From contig NC_058053.1 of the NCBI RefSeq assembly GCF_020085105.1, positions 18,790,888 through 18,854,887 on the forward strand: a stretch of DNA of 64,000 nt. The letters are read 5' to 3'. A model generated the notes under the pieces. It was not told the DNA's origin, did not search any database, and worked only from the letters and a program-made list of their open reading frames with translations. Below are positions 12,201 through 24,600 of the stretch, one piece after another (position 1 is the first letter of the stretch; each line of letters opens with the position of its first letter). The DNA comes from Siniperca chuatsi. Lineage: Eukaryota; Chordata; Actinopteri; Centrarchiformes; Sinipercidae. Both the position numbers and the translations under genes were made by a program.

Positions 12201-13292
12201 ATACGGTTTTAACTAAGTATATAAGAAATCAAACTTTAGTTTTATACTGACTTGAAATGATGCAACACATGCAAAATGATTCCCCAAAAATTCAAGTTAT
12301 ATTTTGTTTTCTGAAGTGTTTCTGGAGTTGTTTCACCACCATCACAAATAGATTTAATTCTATCCAGTTGTGAGAAGCTCCTCCTTTATTTAGTGGATTG
12401 CTTTGTATGAGAATAGCGTTAATCAACAATACACTCAAAAATCTGGCTTCTTTTAATCTAGTATGGAAAACACCTGTATTGGTGTGCAGGGCCTTTAACA
12501 CATCAATGATTCATTGTCTTACATAGCTTTTTAAAGTGTCTGTGATGCAAGCCTGAACCAACATTAAAGTGGCACTCCAAGCGTTTTCCAGCGAAGGGTC
12601 TAACAAAGAAACATTGTGTTGCATTATGGGAATTGTAGGATCCACCCATACTAGTGACTAAAACTCAGGATACTGCTATATCCATTGTTTTCATCCGTCT
12701 CTCACAGGTACCCTAACTTTATGAAAGAGGTATACAAAATCACAGGAGCACAAGTTTTTTAAGTCCTGTTATACTTTTTATTAAGTCTGCATTAGTTAAG
12801 TCAAACTCTTGCTACAAGGAAATGTCATGTAAAAATGTATTCTGATGCTAAAAGATGATCTTGGCCTTCATGCATCATGGTTTCTGTTCTAACATCAGAC
12901 TCACACGGTTACAAGGAAACATGAACTAAACAAAACTACCTACATGAGCACGCCTGTAAATCTTCAAGAATGCAGTAAAAAGCTACATGACTGGTGCAGT
13001 GGCTCAGTGACATACTATATCCTCTACAATTTGATGTGTAATGTTTCTTGGACGTATTTTAAATTCAAATACAAAACATGGTAGACAATTTATTAAATAA
13101 GGCTGAAGCTAAAATGCTAACTGCTTTTATAAAATAATTTGATTTACAATATGGTAAATTAAAATATGCAAAATTGTAATTAATGAGTAAGTCACTGAGA
13201 GAAGGGGAGAAGAGAAATGAAAGCAGGCTGCCTGCAAGACTTTTTAAACGAGGTTGCCCCGAGAGAGAAAACCAGACGACTGTCGGTGCTTT

Positions 13293-14933
13293 TCAGTCAT
13301 CTCCAGAATCAGAATCTGAGTCGTAAGCTCGCCCTCTGATGGTTTTCTTCTCCACCTTTGTGAACTTTGTGCCTGACCTCTGTGTCACTGTAGGAGGCTC
13401 CATCAGGTTACCACTAGAACAGGGGGGGGGAGAAATATGGTTGAATTTACATTTTCTTTGTATCAGAACATTACTGTGATTCTGTAGCTATGAAGCCTAA
13501 AAGGTGAAGGAGGGAGTCTACTGTATGTCTCACCTGTAGTTAATAACAGCTGCACAGCCGAGTCGCCATTCAAGCATCTCTGTGGGAAACTCATCTGTGT
13601 TTCCAAGGTCAGTGAATCCAACCACATAGTCCTTTGTTTTTCCGTCTAATAGCAGGGCTAGCGTAGGAATAACCTTGATCCGCAGCCTCTCTGTCAGAAA
13701 TGGGGCCTTTTCTACATTCAGTTTGATGAATTTGGTCTCAACATGCTTCTTTGCCAAGATGGCCAAGTGTTTGTCGAGGATCTTACATCTATATGTAGGG
13801 GAAAGAGGACACAATGATAAGTTCAGCAGCCTGATGATGACGTACTCTAGCTACAAAAACAAAGAAATGAACTTGCAGAAAAGATCTAACATCAAAGAAA
13901 ACATGATCATGTTTAAATAACACAATTAACTAAAAGCTGAGTGCTAGTAAGGACTCCTGGAAGTGACATGCTTATGCATTCTTAAAAGTGACTACATTAG
14001 GCTGAAACTAAAGACTATTTTCATTACTGATTATTTTTATGATTTATCATTTAGTATACAAAATGTCAGAAAATAATGAAGAATTTTGCTCAAAGTGATG
14101 TCTTCAAATTACTTGTTTTGGTCAACGAAGAGTTAAAAACCCAAAGATTGAACTTACAATGATAAAAACAGAAGCACACTTCACATTTAAGAAACTGAAA
14201 CCAGGGAATGTTTGTCATTTTTGCTTGATAAATGACAAACGATTGGTTATCAGTACTGTTGCAGGTTAATGTTCTGTTGACAGACTTATCATTTAATCAA
14301 CTAATCTTTTTAGCACTAGATTAAATTTGTCAATCGTACACTTAATAGCGATACCAAGAAGCTTCCTTTGGTTTGTGTCCATTTGTTTTTGAGAGAAAGA
14401 GTGAATGAAGATAGGGAGCGGTGGTAGCGAGAAAGCTGGTGAATCAGAAATACTGTGCTAATCGCCTGATTGGGTTTGAATACAGCCTTAGGGTCTTTAT
14501 AGATATAAATGAACGCTAGTTATGGACTCACCTGAATGTGGAATTTTTGTAGAAGTGGCAGACAACATTCTTGCTATCCTTGACCTCGCCAAAAAAGTCT
14601 TTCTCACTTGGGACTTCTCTGTACTCTCCATGGCCTTTAGACAACCACTCCTTAAAAACAGAATTAGGGTGAGTACCAGAACAATAAATCTCAAAGAGTA
14701 TCCCAACCACTGTAGCAGACAATGAGTATAAAACAGTTAAAAGAAAACATCCCACATACCTGCTTCTGTTTCTGGGCTTTTTTAAGTGCCTCCAATCGCC
14801 TCTCCTTCAGTCTTTCCAAATCATCTTCATCCATTTCGTTCAGTTTGCTCAACTGTGCATCCACCTTCTCCTCCACCAGCTTGGCTGACTGCTCCAAAAC
14901 CTTTGTTATGATATCAACTGATTGGTTGGCCAT
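13293..14933 (-). CDS. txndc9: TXNDC9, thioredoxin domain-containing protein 9 (PhLP3-type)
   Basis: Coding exons in transcript order: 14760-14933, 14532-14650, 13534-13788, 13293-13413. They sum to 669 nt, giving 222 residues (human 226). The protein is a phosducin-like, thioredoxin-fold cofactor that binds the cytosolic chaperonin CCT and modulates actin and tubulin folding. Residues about 1-65 form an acidic and basic helix ([20 protein letters not shown]). The thioredoxin-like domain follows ([56 protein letters not shown]). The usual CxxC is absent and only the second position is cysteine, as in the family. The tail ends in the acidic SDSDSGDD. The ATG lies in a GCAACCATGG context. An untranslated first exon probably ends at 15951, with a consensus donor before intron 1. 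Confidence 0.96.
14000..14325 (+). repeat. MITE-like repeat of the 'aactaacgattattt' family
   Basis: It begins 'aggctgaaactaaagactattttcatta', contains 'aaaatgtcagaaaataatgaa' and ends 'aatcaactaatctttttagcac', matching the repeat at 45986 and 55139. It lies in TXNDC9 intron 3 (between 13788 and 14532). Ends are approximate. Confidence 0.65.
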
Positions 14934-15950
14934 GGTTGCCTGCTCAGTGTGAAACTCTCTCTGAATCTGAGGAGGTAAAGAACGGATCATGTAAGCTGAG
15001 ACATGACACCGGATAACACACAAGTTAAAAATACGACACCAGTTCAGATATCTCCTGTTTATAACTGCCTGAACTATATTATAATGTTCAGCTTTTATTG
15101 AAACTTCTAGAGAGGCGCTGACTCAACATTATGGTCATTTTGGAGGCTGTAGTTTCTGATGATGTTGAATTGTATTGTATTGTGTTACACCAAAGGATGT
15201 TTGTAATGTTAGGTCTACCCTCACTGAGGGTGGACAAAAGATTATAAACACCTCTCGAATACAACAATGTTCAACAAAAACTGAACATTTTAACCATCAT
15301 GAAGGTAGGGTTATTGCAGGGCTACTGTATTAGACTGCATTAGATTTAGCTAGGTGCACATAATAAACTGGCAACTCAATGTAACTAGTATCTGTAATCA
15401 ATGCATGGTTGCATATTGCCCTAACATGAGCTACGCAGCAACTTACTACGCAGCAGCCATTTATGTCAATAAACAAGTGTGTAGGCCTAAGTAAGGCCCT
15501 GACGTTACTGTCAAGTCATTGAGAAAACATTACGCCGAAAGCTGTCAGACTAAGCAGCGTCTTTTAGGTAGAAACAAAGCCATGGTAACAACTGGGCACA
15601 CCTTTTTTCCGCAGGTTGTTAGCTAGCGTTAGCCAAGCTGCGTTAACATACTTAGTCATGGTTGCCTGATTGTTCGACATTTCCCTAATTAATACACGCC
15701 AGTTAATCGAGAAATGTAGCTAGGTACACATTTTTGCCAGTAATCGAGAAAAAATCTAGACAATACTAGATAGAGCTCATGTTAGCCTGCTAAGCTAAAT
15801 TAGCTAACATTAGCCCTGTGTGTTTCATTGATGTCAACACAATAATTTATCAACATGTGAGATTATAATATAATAATAAACGTCAGTGTGTGGTGTTAAA
15901 ATGAAAATGTGCTAATTCATAACCACACTGCCGTTAAATTATTGGGTTAC

Positions 15951-16060
15951 CTGATGGCGTTACAGATGATCGCAGACACTTCAGTTCGTGCGCGAAATGC
16001 AAACGGTTGCTGCGGATGTTACGTCACGTCGCTCGTTTGACGTCAAACAAACTACATCCG
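15951..16060 (-). promoter_or_regulatory. TXNDC9 untranslated exon 1 and promoter with CRE
   Basis: A minus-strand donor (CAG|GTAACCC) at 15951 fits a non-coding first exon joined to the acceptor at 14966. Immediately upstream lies CpG-rich sequence with the perfect palindrome TGACGTCA at 16038-16045, the cAMP-response-element consensus for CREB/ATF. A second ACGTCACG-type half site is at about 16021. Confidence 0.6.
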
Positions 16061-16070
16061 GGCACTTCAC

Positions 16071-16870
16071 AAACTAAAAAGACAAATAGCGGTAGTCCGT
16101 TTTTTCAGCTTATGATATAATATGTTTAAGAAAGCTACACATTTTCATTTAAAAGCAAACAATCCTTTTTGGCTATACTGATTTTTTATTTATACCTCAA
16201 ATCTCAAACAAAATTCTGACACAAATTGAAAACAAAAAGAACATAAGTGACAAAATGTTTTGATGATTATTATTTTAAGTAAACCATATGCTTTCTGTAT
16301 GTAAACCCTGCACAATATAATGTATTATTATTATTATTACTATTACCATTGATACACATTTGTTGCATTTAATAATAATAAATAATAAAATATTACAACT
16401 TGGTTTACCATAAATATAACAATATAAAAACTGTTTCACTTATGCATATGGCATGGAAAAAAATTGTTGATAAGAAACTGACTGCGGCTGGGTTTACTGG
16501 GATTCTTGACCCCACAGTATGTTTATTGACACTAACAGGCAATGTTTCAGCATAGGTTTGCAAATGAGTGGATTTCATGCCTGTGAGCACACTGCAAACA
16601 AAAAAAAAAAAAAAGAAACTGTTAGGTTGATATCAAATTAAGTTTTGAATACTACTGTATTTATCTGCTTCTCACTGTCAGATCAGGGCCACAGTGTAGA
16701 TGAAGATGGACAGCCTTGATCTGTCAAGATTATACATCTTTCACTTTTTCCACTTTGTAATATATCAGTAGTTCTCCCTTCAAAAATGATTTTCAGGAGC
16801 AACATTATCTTGATTGGATACCCTTCTACTATTCAGGCTGTAACTTTAAGAAATGACAAAGACAAATAAA
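16071..16870. other. Intergenic region, TXNDC9 promoter to REV1 3' end
   Basis: AT-rich sequence with short (ATT)n runs and a poly-A tract near 16600. There is no coding exon on either strand. Human EIF5B occupies this interval between TXNDC9 and REV1; none of it is visible. Confidence 0.6.
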
Positions 16871-18616
16871 TTAATACAGAGTTTACAGTTTATTACCAAG
16901 ATTTAAAAAACTTACAAACAAGTTCACAGCTTCAGGTCTTCAGGCACAAGCCAGTTTAGAGAAAACAAGACTGGCCAATTTTAACTTCTGGCCATTCCCT
17001 TATGGCAAGATATGACAGGAGAAGCAAACATCTTAAAAGTGAGTGGAGACTTGCACATTCTGAATTACATTCATTTCAACAAGTTTAAAAAATGACAGAC
17101 TGATTTGGTTTGCATATAGGGGATACGGTTTTAAACAAACTTTTCAACCACACACGTCTTGCATGGTGAGTTCACAAGCCAGCCAGCTGCATCGGCTGAG
17201 TACGTCTAATCACCAAATAGTTACCTTCACAGAAATACAATGATGTAGCCACAAGCCATACAAATGTTTCCAGTGTATGTATACAAGTACATACAATGGG
17301 TTTCAGAGTTAAAAATCAGGTCACCTGTTCCTATGCAAATCCAGCATTATTTCAATATTCAGATTTGAGAAACTGGTAACTAGGTTGGAAACACTAGAAA
17401 ACCAAGATTTACTCCAGATACAAAGGCTGTATGAAATGTTACATTATCTTGAAGGGATCTCTCTCACTTGTTAGTGAAAAAAATAAATGCATAGGCTACT
17501 TATTGATTGCCATAACCCCTGTGAACATCCTCCTAAGTCAGAGTGCTACTGAGAATCAACAGTTAACCTCATATGAAGTGCTTTGGCCAGCTTCTGATTT
17601 TCATGTTGGAACACTTACAAACAATTAAAGAGTGAGAAGATTTACAATTTAAAGACAGTTACTAAGAATTCACTACATGTAAACAATACAAGAGGTTAAA
17701 CCTCCACATACATCTTTTCTTTTAAAACTTTAAACAAGTGTCTTTAAAAACATTATGTACATACTATAATAACAAGGTTTGGCACTTTTTTGCGAGAGAC
17801 AAGAAAAAAAGATACTACTGTATGCAGCAGACTATATTTTGTTTGCTTTTTTGTGACACAGCAGCTGTAGATATTTCACAGATCAGTAAAAGTGGCATTG
17901 AGCACCAACAAAACACTGATGAAAAATAAGATATTTTCTACCTTCCATTTCTGGGAATATCGTAAGTCTGATGTTTGAGGAATGCTACAAGACTGACTGA
18001 TTCTAAAAATTGCTAAAAGATGCTTTGCATTTGAACATGATGATTGTGTTTAACACAGTCATTATTTTAAACTTAGAGTGCCTGTGTAACACTATTTAAA
18101 CCTTATGAACACATAAGGGAAGTCAACTGCTTTATCAGATGGAAAAACACTCACCAGGAGGAGGTACATTTAAAATCTGACCTGGCTTAGACTGGATGTA
18201 TAAGAAATAGTTACACACTGCCTGCAAAAATCTTTATATAAAATTTCACATACGTTTGAAAATGAGTCTTAGAATTATTTAGAAAAATGAATTTGCAAAA
18301 AGCTGCTACGATTATCACTGTTCTGAGTTTTGGTGAGTAGATTTAGTACATTTCCTGCCTTTCAGTTACTTGTCCCTTAAAGAGTACAAAAAGTACAGAA
18401 AATAATGTACTCTGAGGTGTGTGTGAAGTCATTAATTTGTGTCTCACTCTCAGGAGGCCATTGAGAATATTCTGGCAGATGCTGGAGTGGTATCACAGTT
18501 GAGAAGGAGGAGTATCATCATTTAGATGTCATAATTTGTATTGCAGGTGACCCTGTGAAAGCAGCAAAACAAAAAGTGATGGTTTAATGGTAACACACAG
18601 TGAAAACCCTTCTTCT
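16871..18616 (-). other. Probable REV1 3' UTR
   Basis: No splice sites or coding frames were recognised between the REV1 stop codon and a minus-strand AATAAA at about 16889-16894. The AT-rich character fits a 3' UTR of about 1.7 kb, but a nearer poly(A) site cannot be excluded. Confidence 0.45.
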
Positions 18617-21600
18617 TCATGGTATCTTCAGGGTGCTACCATAAGCCTGCTGCACAACCACCTGCACGTTGTCTAGGATGAAGTCAAAAGCCATACACCA
18701 AACAGACTCCACCGACTGCTGCATGAGCCTGCAGAGGAAAGATCAATAGGCAACATATGAAATGAATGAAAACAAAAAAAGAAAGAGGGGGAGGTAGAGG
18801 AATGGAGGAGGCTAAACTGTACAGTACTTACCTTTTCATATATTTGATAATCAAATCCAACTTCTCCAGATCTTTATCCTCAATCAGATCAGTGCAGTAT
18901 TTCACCACCTGCAGGATGTCCTCCTCCATGGGTTCTAACAAAAAGTAAGAAATTATTCAAAATGCATTTTTGCAACCCCACAAACAACAACATAGGCACA
19001 ATGGCAGAGCTGTTCTTCTTTGTATACCTGTTATGGTGGTGACCCATTCCCGTAGGAGTGTTTTAATGTCCGTCAGGTCACAGGCTCCGGCCAACGCTGG
19101 AGCAGGGCGAGGAATGAATTTGGACAGAGACTCTGGGATGTCCGGTTTTGAGGTCGATGTGGAGGGACCATTGTCAGTCTGGGAAGGGAAAACAAATGTG
19201 AGCTGGAAAGATTAGTTAAGTACCAGTGCCCTCTTCACATACTGCCACCATACAAAAAGACCTTCATCTTCATGTATGAAACTGTTTATTGGCTCACCTT
19301 TACTATGTTCATTGGTTCCCGTGATTTTAAAGGAGATGGTAGGGATTTGGCTGGGCTGTTCGTCATGTGACGCCTCTTCACAGGGGACGGACCTTTTTTA
19401 ACAGGGCTCACTGCATTTTTTCTCTTGTAGCGCCGCTTCACCCGACCATTACCAATTCCGATTCCTGACTGTTTTAGCTGCAACAAGGGATTCTTATGTT
19501 CCACTGCTGAGAAACCAAGAGGAAAAACACAAGATAAATATGCAGGTTGATAATAGTAGGGAAAAAAAGCAAAACACATTCCTTCACAACTATTTCACCT
19601 GTGGACTTACACATTTTTGCCTGGGGCTGGACATTTGTTACGCGGTTGTAGGCAGACTTCAGTTCTTCCTGGAGCTCTTTTGGAAGGGCAGCGAATACGT
19701 CCGGATCAACCTGCAGTCAGTAAGTTGAGAGACTAAGTGAGCTTTGTACAACTGGGGACTAAAAGCAATACAGTATTTTGACTACGGTTCTTTGTTGTTT
19801 AATGCCCCCCAGATTAACATCCATGTGGTGGCATTGGATATCTAGTCAAGTCAATTTTATTTATATAGCCCAATAATCATAAAATTGCCTCAAGAGGCTT
19901 TACAATCTGTACAGCACATGACGCCATCTATCCTTAGGGTCTTCCCTCAAAAACCCTTTAAAAGGGGGAAAAATGGAGGAAACCTCAGTAAGAGCAACAG
20001 AGGAGAGATCCCTCTCCCAGGATGGACAGACAATAGATGTGTGTACAGAATAGACCAACATAGTCAAATTACAGTATTGACAAAAAGCATGACAAAATTA
20101 TAGATAGATTGTAAACATATATGAAGAATATAGTTCCGGGATGATGTTTAGCAACTTCCAGGTGTTGCCAAACAGATCTGGGGACCAGTGTCACACGGCC
20201 TCCTCTCCAATATGGAGAGCTTGAAAGAGGCTACACTGCCTGGTCTGCTGCCACTGTGACCCAGACCCACATAAGGGGATGAAATAGTTACATAGGTGGA
20301 TGAAGTAAAAGGCTATAAACTACTCAAAAAAGCATAACATGCTTCAAACTGTTGCAGGGCTGTCAAAGTAACTTATTTCCTGTTTGCTCATTCCTATTTC
20401 TATATATTGACTCCTGCTATAGTTAAGTGTAAAAGACAGATGTATTACACTCTCTTTTGTAGAAAGTAATAAAATGAAATATATAATTAAACCTTGAATG
20501 AAAAGGCCATTTGACTTTTCTCAAACGGTTGCATCCCTACCTGTGAGAAGTTTGGTAGTTCCAGTACAATTCCCAGACTGTCTGGCTGGTTTGGAATCTG
20601 TAGAACCAACGTGCCAACAGGTGGAGTGTACAGTGTAGGACCAGGGGCGGGAGGACGAGGAGGGGAGGTTGGACGAGACTTCAGAGAGGGAGGCTGTGGA
20701 AGAGCAGCAGAGGGCTGTGGACTGGGTGACCGACAGTTACTTGATCTCCCATCCCTATTAGTCCACGACTGTTCCACTTGTTCTCTCAGCTCTGCAGGCA
20801 AGGCCTCCAACACAGAACGATCCACCTTGGATATCATAAAGAAACACAAGTTGTTGAAAACATTTAATTGTTCAGCTCTTGTTTAATCAATCAGAATTTT
20901 CCTTTAAGTCCTCACCTGTGATGGCGAGGGGACCTCAATACTTAAGTTGAGACGGGCTCGAGAATGTTTTGGAGTTTGTCTGCATGCCTGCTGGTCTCTG
21001 CTTGTCCCCGGGACTGGCTCGGGAGATGACAGAAGATGTGAAGAGGAGCCAGATGATGTGGCTGTGGTTGAGGAAGTCTTTTCCTGGCGTGTGTTGTTGT
21101 CAGCAGCATCTGTAATATTGATCTTGAACTCGACTGATTTCACAGACGACAACAAAGATACAAACTGAAACACAAAGACTTTACACAAACCTCTGTTGCT
21201 GGATCTCACACTTAATCCCTGGTTTAGCAACAGCTCTTTGATGGAGCGTGCCCGGGAGCCCGTGGAGTCCTGGGGGATAGAGTGATTTCCTTCAAGAAGC
21301 TGAACCTGGATGCCGACTCCTCTCAGATCCTGAACCTGCAGCTTCATGGCATGGAACAGCTTGATGACTGCAGTGGCAATCAGCTGACCACTGTCAGTGG
21401 ACTGAGCAAGCATTACAGTTCTGACAGAAAAGGAGACAGATAAAAATGAGTCTACAGAGAGACAAAGACATGGACAAGCAATGGAAAGAGGACATTATCA
21501 ATCACTCATAACATACAGGGATGATGGTATCTTTCTTACCTGGCGAGGTTATCACATATGCCATGACCACCGTATTTAGCCGACTCCAGTGGAGCTCCAA

Positions 21601-24600
21601 CCTTGCGAACCATGACCTTAAGGGTAACTCTGCGACCCCGCAGCCCTGCTTCTTGTAAACGTTTTTGCACCTCCATGGACAAGTTAGTCAGGAAACACTC
21701 TGCCTCATCAACCTGGTCACAGAGGTAGGGGGACAAGAGGGTTAGAGAGAGATAGGTGGGAAATACAGGGAAGATAAGAAAGAAGAGGTGGCACAGGAGA
21801 AAGAAAGTAGGTCTAACCCTAGTAAAGCGAATGTTGTAGTTCATCTCAGCTGAGACAGACTTCCTTTCCTTCTCGTAACGGACAGGTCGGTCATCAAGCC
21901 CCCTGCAGAAGCGGAACAGGGTTTGTCCGGTCCGGGGGCCAAACTTCTTTTGCAGCTGAGACAGAGACATCTGTCGGAGGTCCCCACATGACCTCACACC
22001 CATAGCAGCCAGCTTTCTGCCCATAACAGGCCCAACACCTAGAAAAAATAAATGACAGTCAAAATATTTACCAGAAGAAAGCTGAAAGACTGTAGACCAG
22101 GCCATGACCAGCAGGTGGTGCTGTATCTACCTGGTAAGCTGGTCACCGGCAGGTCCCTGATAAAATCATCCACTTCTTCAGACTTTAAGAAGTATTGCCC
22201 ATCTGGCTTGGCCTTACGGGTCGCCAGCCGAGCCAACAGGATGTTGGACCCTGAACAGATGAGCAGTCAGTTTGGGTTTGTAAAATAGGAACACGGTCTT
22301 GATCTATTTTACAGTATAAGACAAACATTAACTCACCCATGCCCACGGAAGCACAGCATCCTGTTTTCTCCTTGATGTCTGCTCTGATCGCTTTGGCCAG
22401 ATCTTCTGGGTTGATGCCCAACTCAGCTAGCAGAGCAGAACCGTCTATCAACACTTCATCACAGCTCAGAGCCTCAATGTCATGGGTATAACTGCAAAGA
22501 ATAAATAAATGAGAAGGTGTGCTTTGGGTCATTTTTCATGTAAAAGGACAGTTAAGTGAGTGAAAAAAGGTCCAGGGAGTTCTTCTTACCCTGCCAGAGT
22601 CTCATACATAGTGAGAGCCACCTCTTTATAGGCCTCAAAATCATATGGGACAGACTGCAGCGAGGGACACAGCTGTTTTGCTTTGCCAAAAAACATTCCG
22701 TTCCTCACGCCCACCTGCCTGTGAGAGATTTATTAACAATCCGGTTAGTATAAATTACAGATATTTGTGCTGTTTAATATAAATGAAATGCCCATGAGTG
22801 TGTATTTATATCTTACCTAGCCTCATAACTGCAGGATGCAATCTCTGCCATTGAGAGAGTAGCAGCATCCTGGTCCACGCCGTTGGCATACGAGTCAGGA
22901 CTCTTTTGTGAAGGAGTTCTGTATAGATCCTCATCTGCCCTCTCTGAGAGGCAGAACAAGGGTAGTCAAGCATGCTAAAATAAAGTAAGACATGTACAGG
23001 AAAATACAGGAAATACACTGAGCCAGGCCTGTGAATATCAGGTGGTATGACAAACTCACCAGTTTGAGGATGAGTATGTTTCCTCTGGTAGTACTGCTGC
23101 TCCATCTCAGGGTTGGCCCCTGGCCTCAGAGGCACTCTGCCCTGTCCACGGTTACTGGTCACAGCTACAGGCTTCCCTGCAAGACAGCCATGAGCTCAAC
23201 CAGGAGCACTGACTAGATGTATGAGACTATGAATATATGAACGTTACATATGAACTTGTTTCACTGGCAGCACACAATTTAAAACAGACAAAAAGGTGCC
23301 TTACCTTTGAGCTCTGGTCGATGTCGGATCCCCACAGACACAAAGAAACAGTCCATGTCCACATGAAGAATACAAGATTTAACACTTGTAGGTGCCAGCA
23401 TACCTGACCACACAAATAAATAAATACCAGATCATCAGATGAAAGTTTTCCAAATCACAAAAAGACATGAACATGGCATCTAATGATGCCACATGCATCC
23501 CCAGAAATCCAGTTTAACTGGAAGGGGCGACACATGCGACACGAACACTGTGTGGCTATCTCGTAAATTAGTAGGGACATAGATATTGTAAATATATTAG
23601 ATCACAGAGAACATTTTGTTCATCTTTCAGAACCTGAACATGTACTTTTAATCCTCAAGAGTGCTGGTTTGCTTATTCATAATACACCCCATTTTTGAAA
23701 AGATGTTTTTATCATTTTGCATTTATTGGCAGTTTATATTACAGACCAACAGGACACATAGCGAGAATGAGAGAGGGGAATGACATGCAACTAATGTCTC
23801 TGTCTGAATTTGAACTGGAGGAGTTGCAGTCCACTAAACCACCATGACACCCAAATACACCCTTCTATAGCAAAATAAAAAAACAAAACTAATAGAAGCC
23901 TGGATTTTACAGGGAAAAGCAACAAAGTGACCCTTCCTTTCTTACCTTGACTGTCTGTAAAGCGCTGGGCCACAGATTTCCTCAGTCGGTCTTTCCCAGG
24001 AAAGGAGGCTCCACCCGCTGCTTTTCGTTTGCTGTGCAGTTCATTGACATACTCAGAAAAGCCAGACCTCCATGTGGAGATCTGGTGTAAACGCGAGTGA
24101 GAGTAGAACTTAGAGATCAAACCGCCTGTCTGTGCCAGCAGCTGTGCTGAAGACTTAGATGATGGTGACTTTTCAGTGGAAGGATCAGGTTTGGCTGTAA
24201 TGTTGCTTGTGTTTACAAAGGCAGGGTCAGATGAAAAGGCATTGTGGTGACTTCCGTTCAGTCGAATTGGAGAACGTGAAAGACAGCGAGATGCAGGTGA
24301 AAGAGGAGTCTTTTCAGGATTTGAATCAACTTGACAGGATGGCTGGAGCTGATTTGGGAGTAGGTGGCTTTCGGTGGCTTTTATAGCCTCCTGGTAGGTG
24401 GGAGGTGGAGGTTTGGGTCTCTGCTCGTTGGCTCCTTGTGAGTTGGATTGTTCCAGAAAGACAGGAGACTGTTCGGATTGCTTTGGAGGACTGTGGGGAA
24501 ATTCATACGGATCAGGTTTGGTCTGAAACTGCACTGGAGGACTCTGAGGTTTATTCTCTGAACTCCTGACTCTGCATTCCTTGTCAATAGAGGGTTCACC

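Larger units (their letters stand above)
11392..13292. other. Convergent intergenic region, MRPL30 to TXNDC9
   Basis: This holds the 3' UTRs of two converging genes. Apart from the interspersed repeat near 12 kb listed separately, I see no coding exon. AATAAA on the minus strand at 13089-13094 is a plausible TXNDC9 poly(A) signal, about 200 bases past its stop. Confidence 0.6.

Noticed and set aside
16071-16870. Possible EIF5B remnants between TXNDC9 and REV1
   Set aside because: No lysine/glutamate-rich or GTPase-like coding was seen; the sequence is AT-rich and non-coding.
23791-23945. Continuation of the REV1 exon 5 frame
   Set aside because: This part is intron read-through past a consensus donor at 23941-23945; the next exon resumes in phase at 23403.
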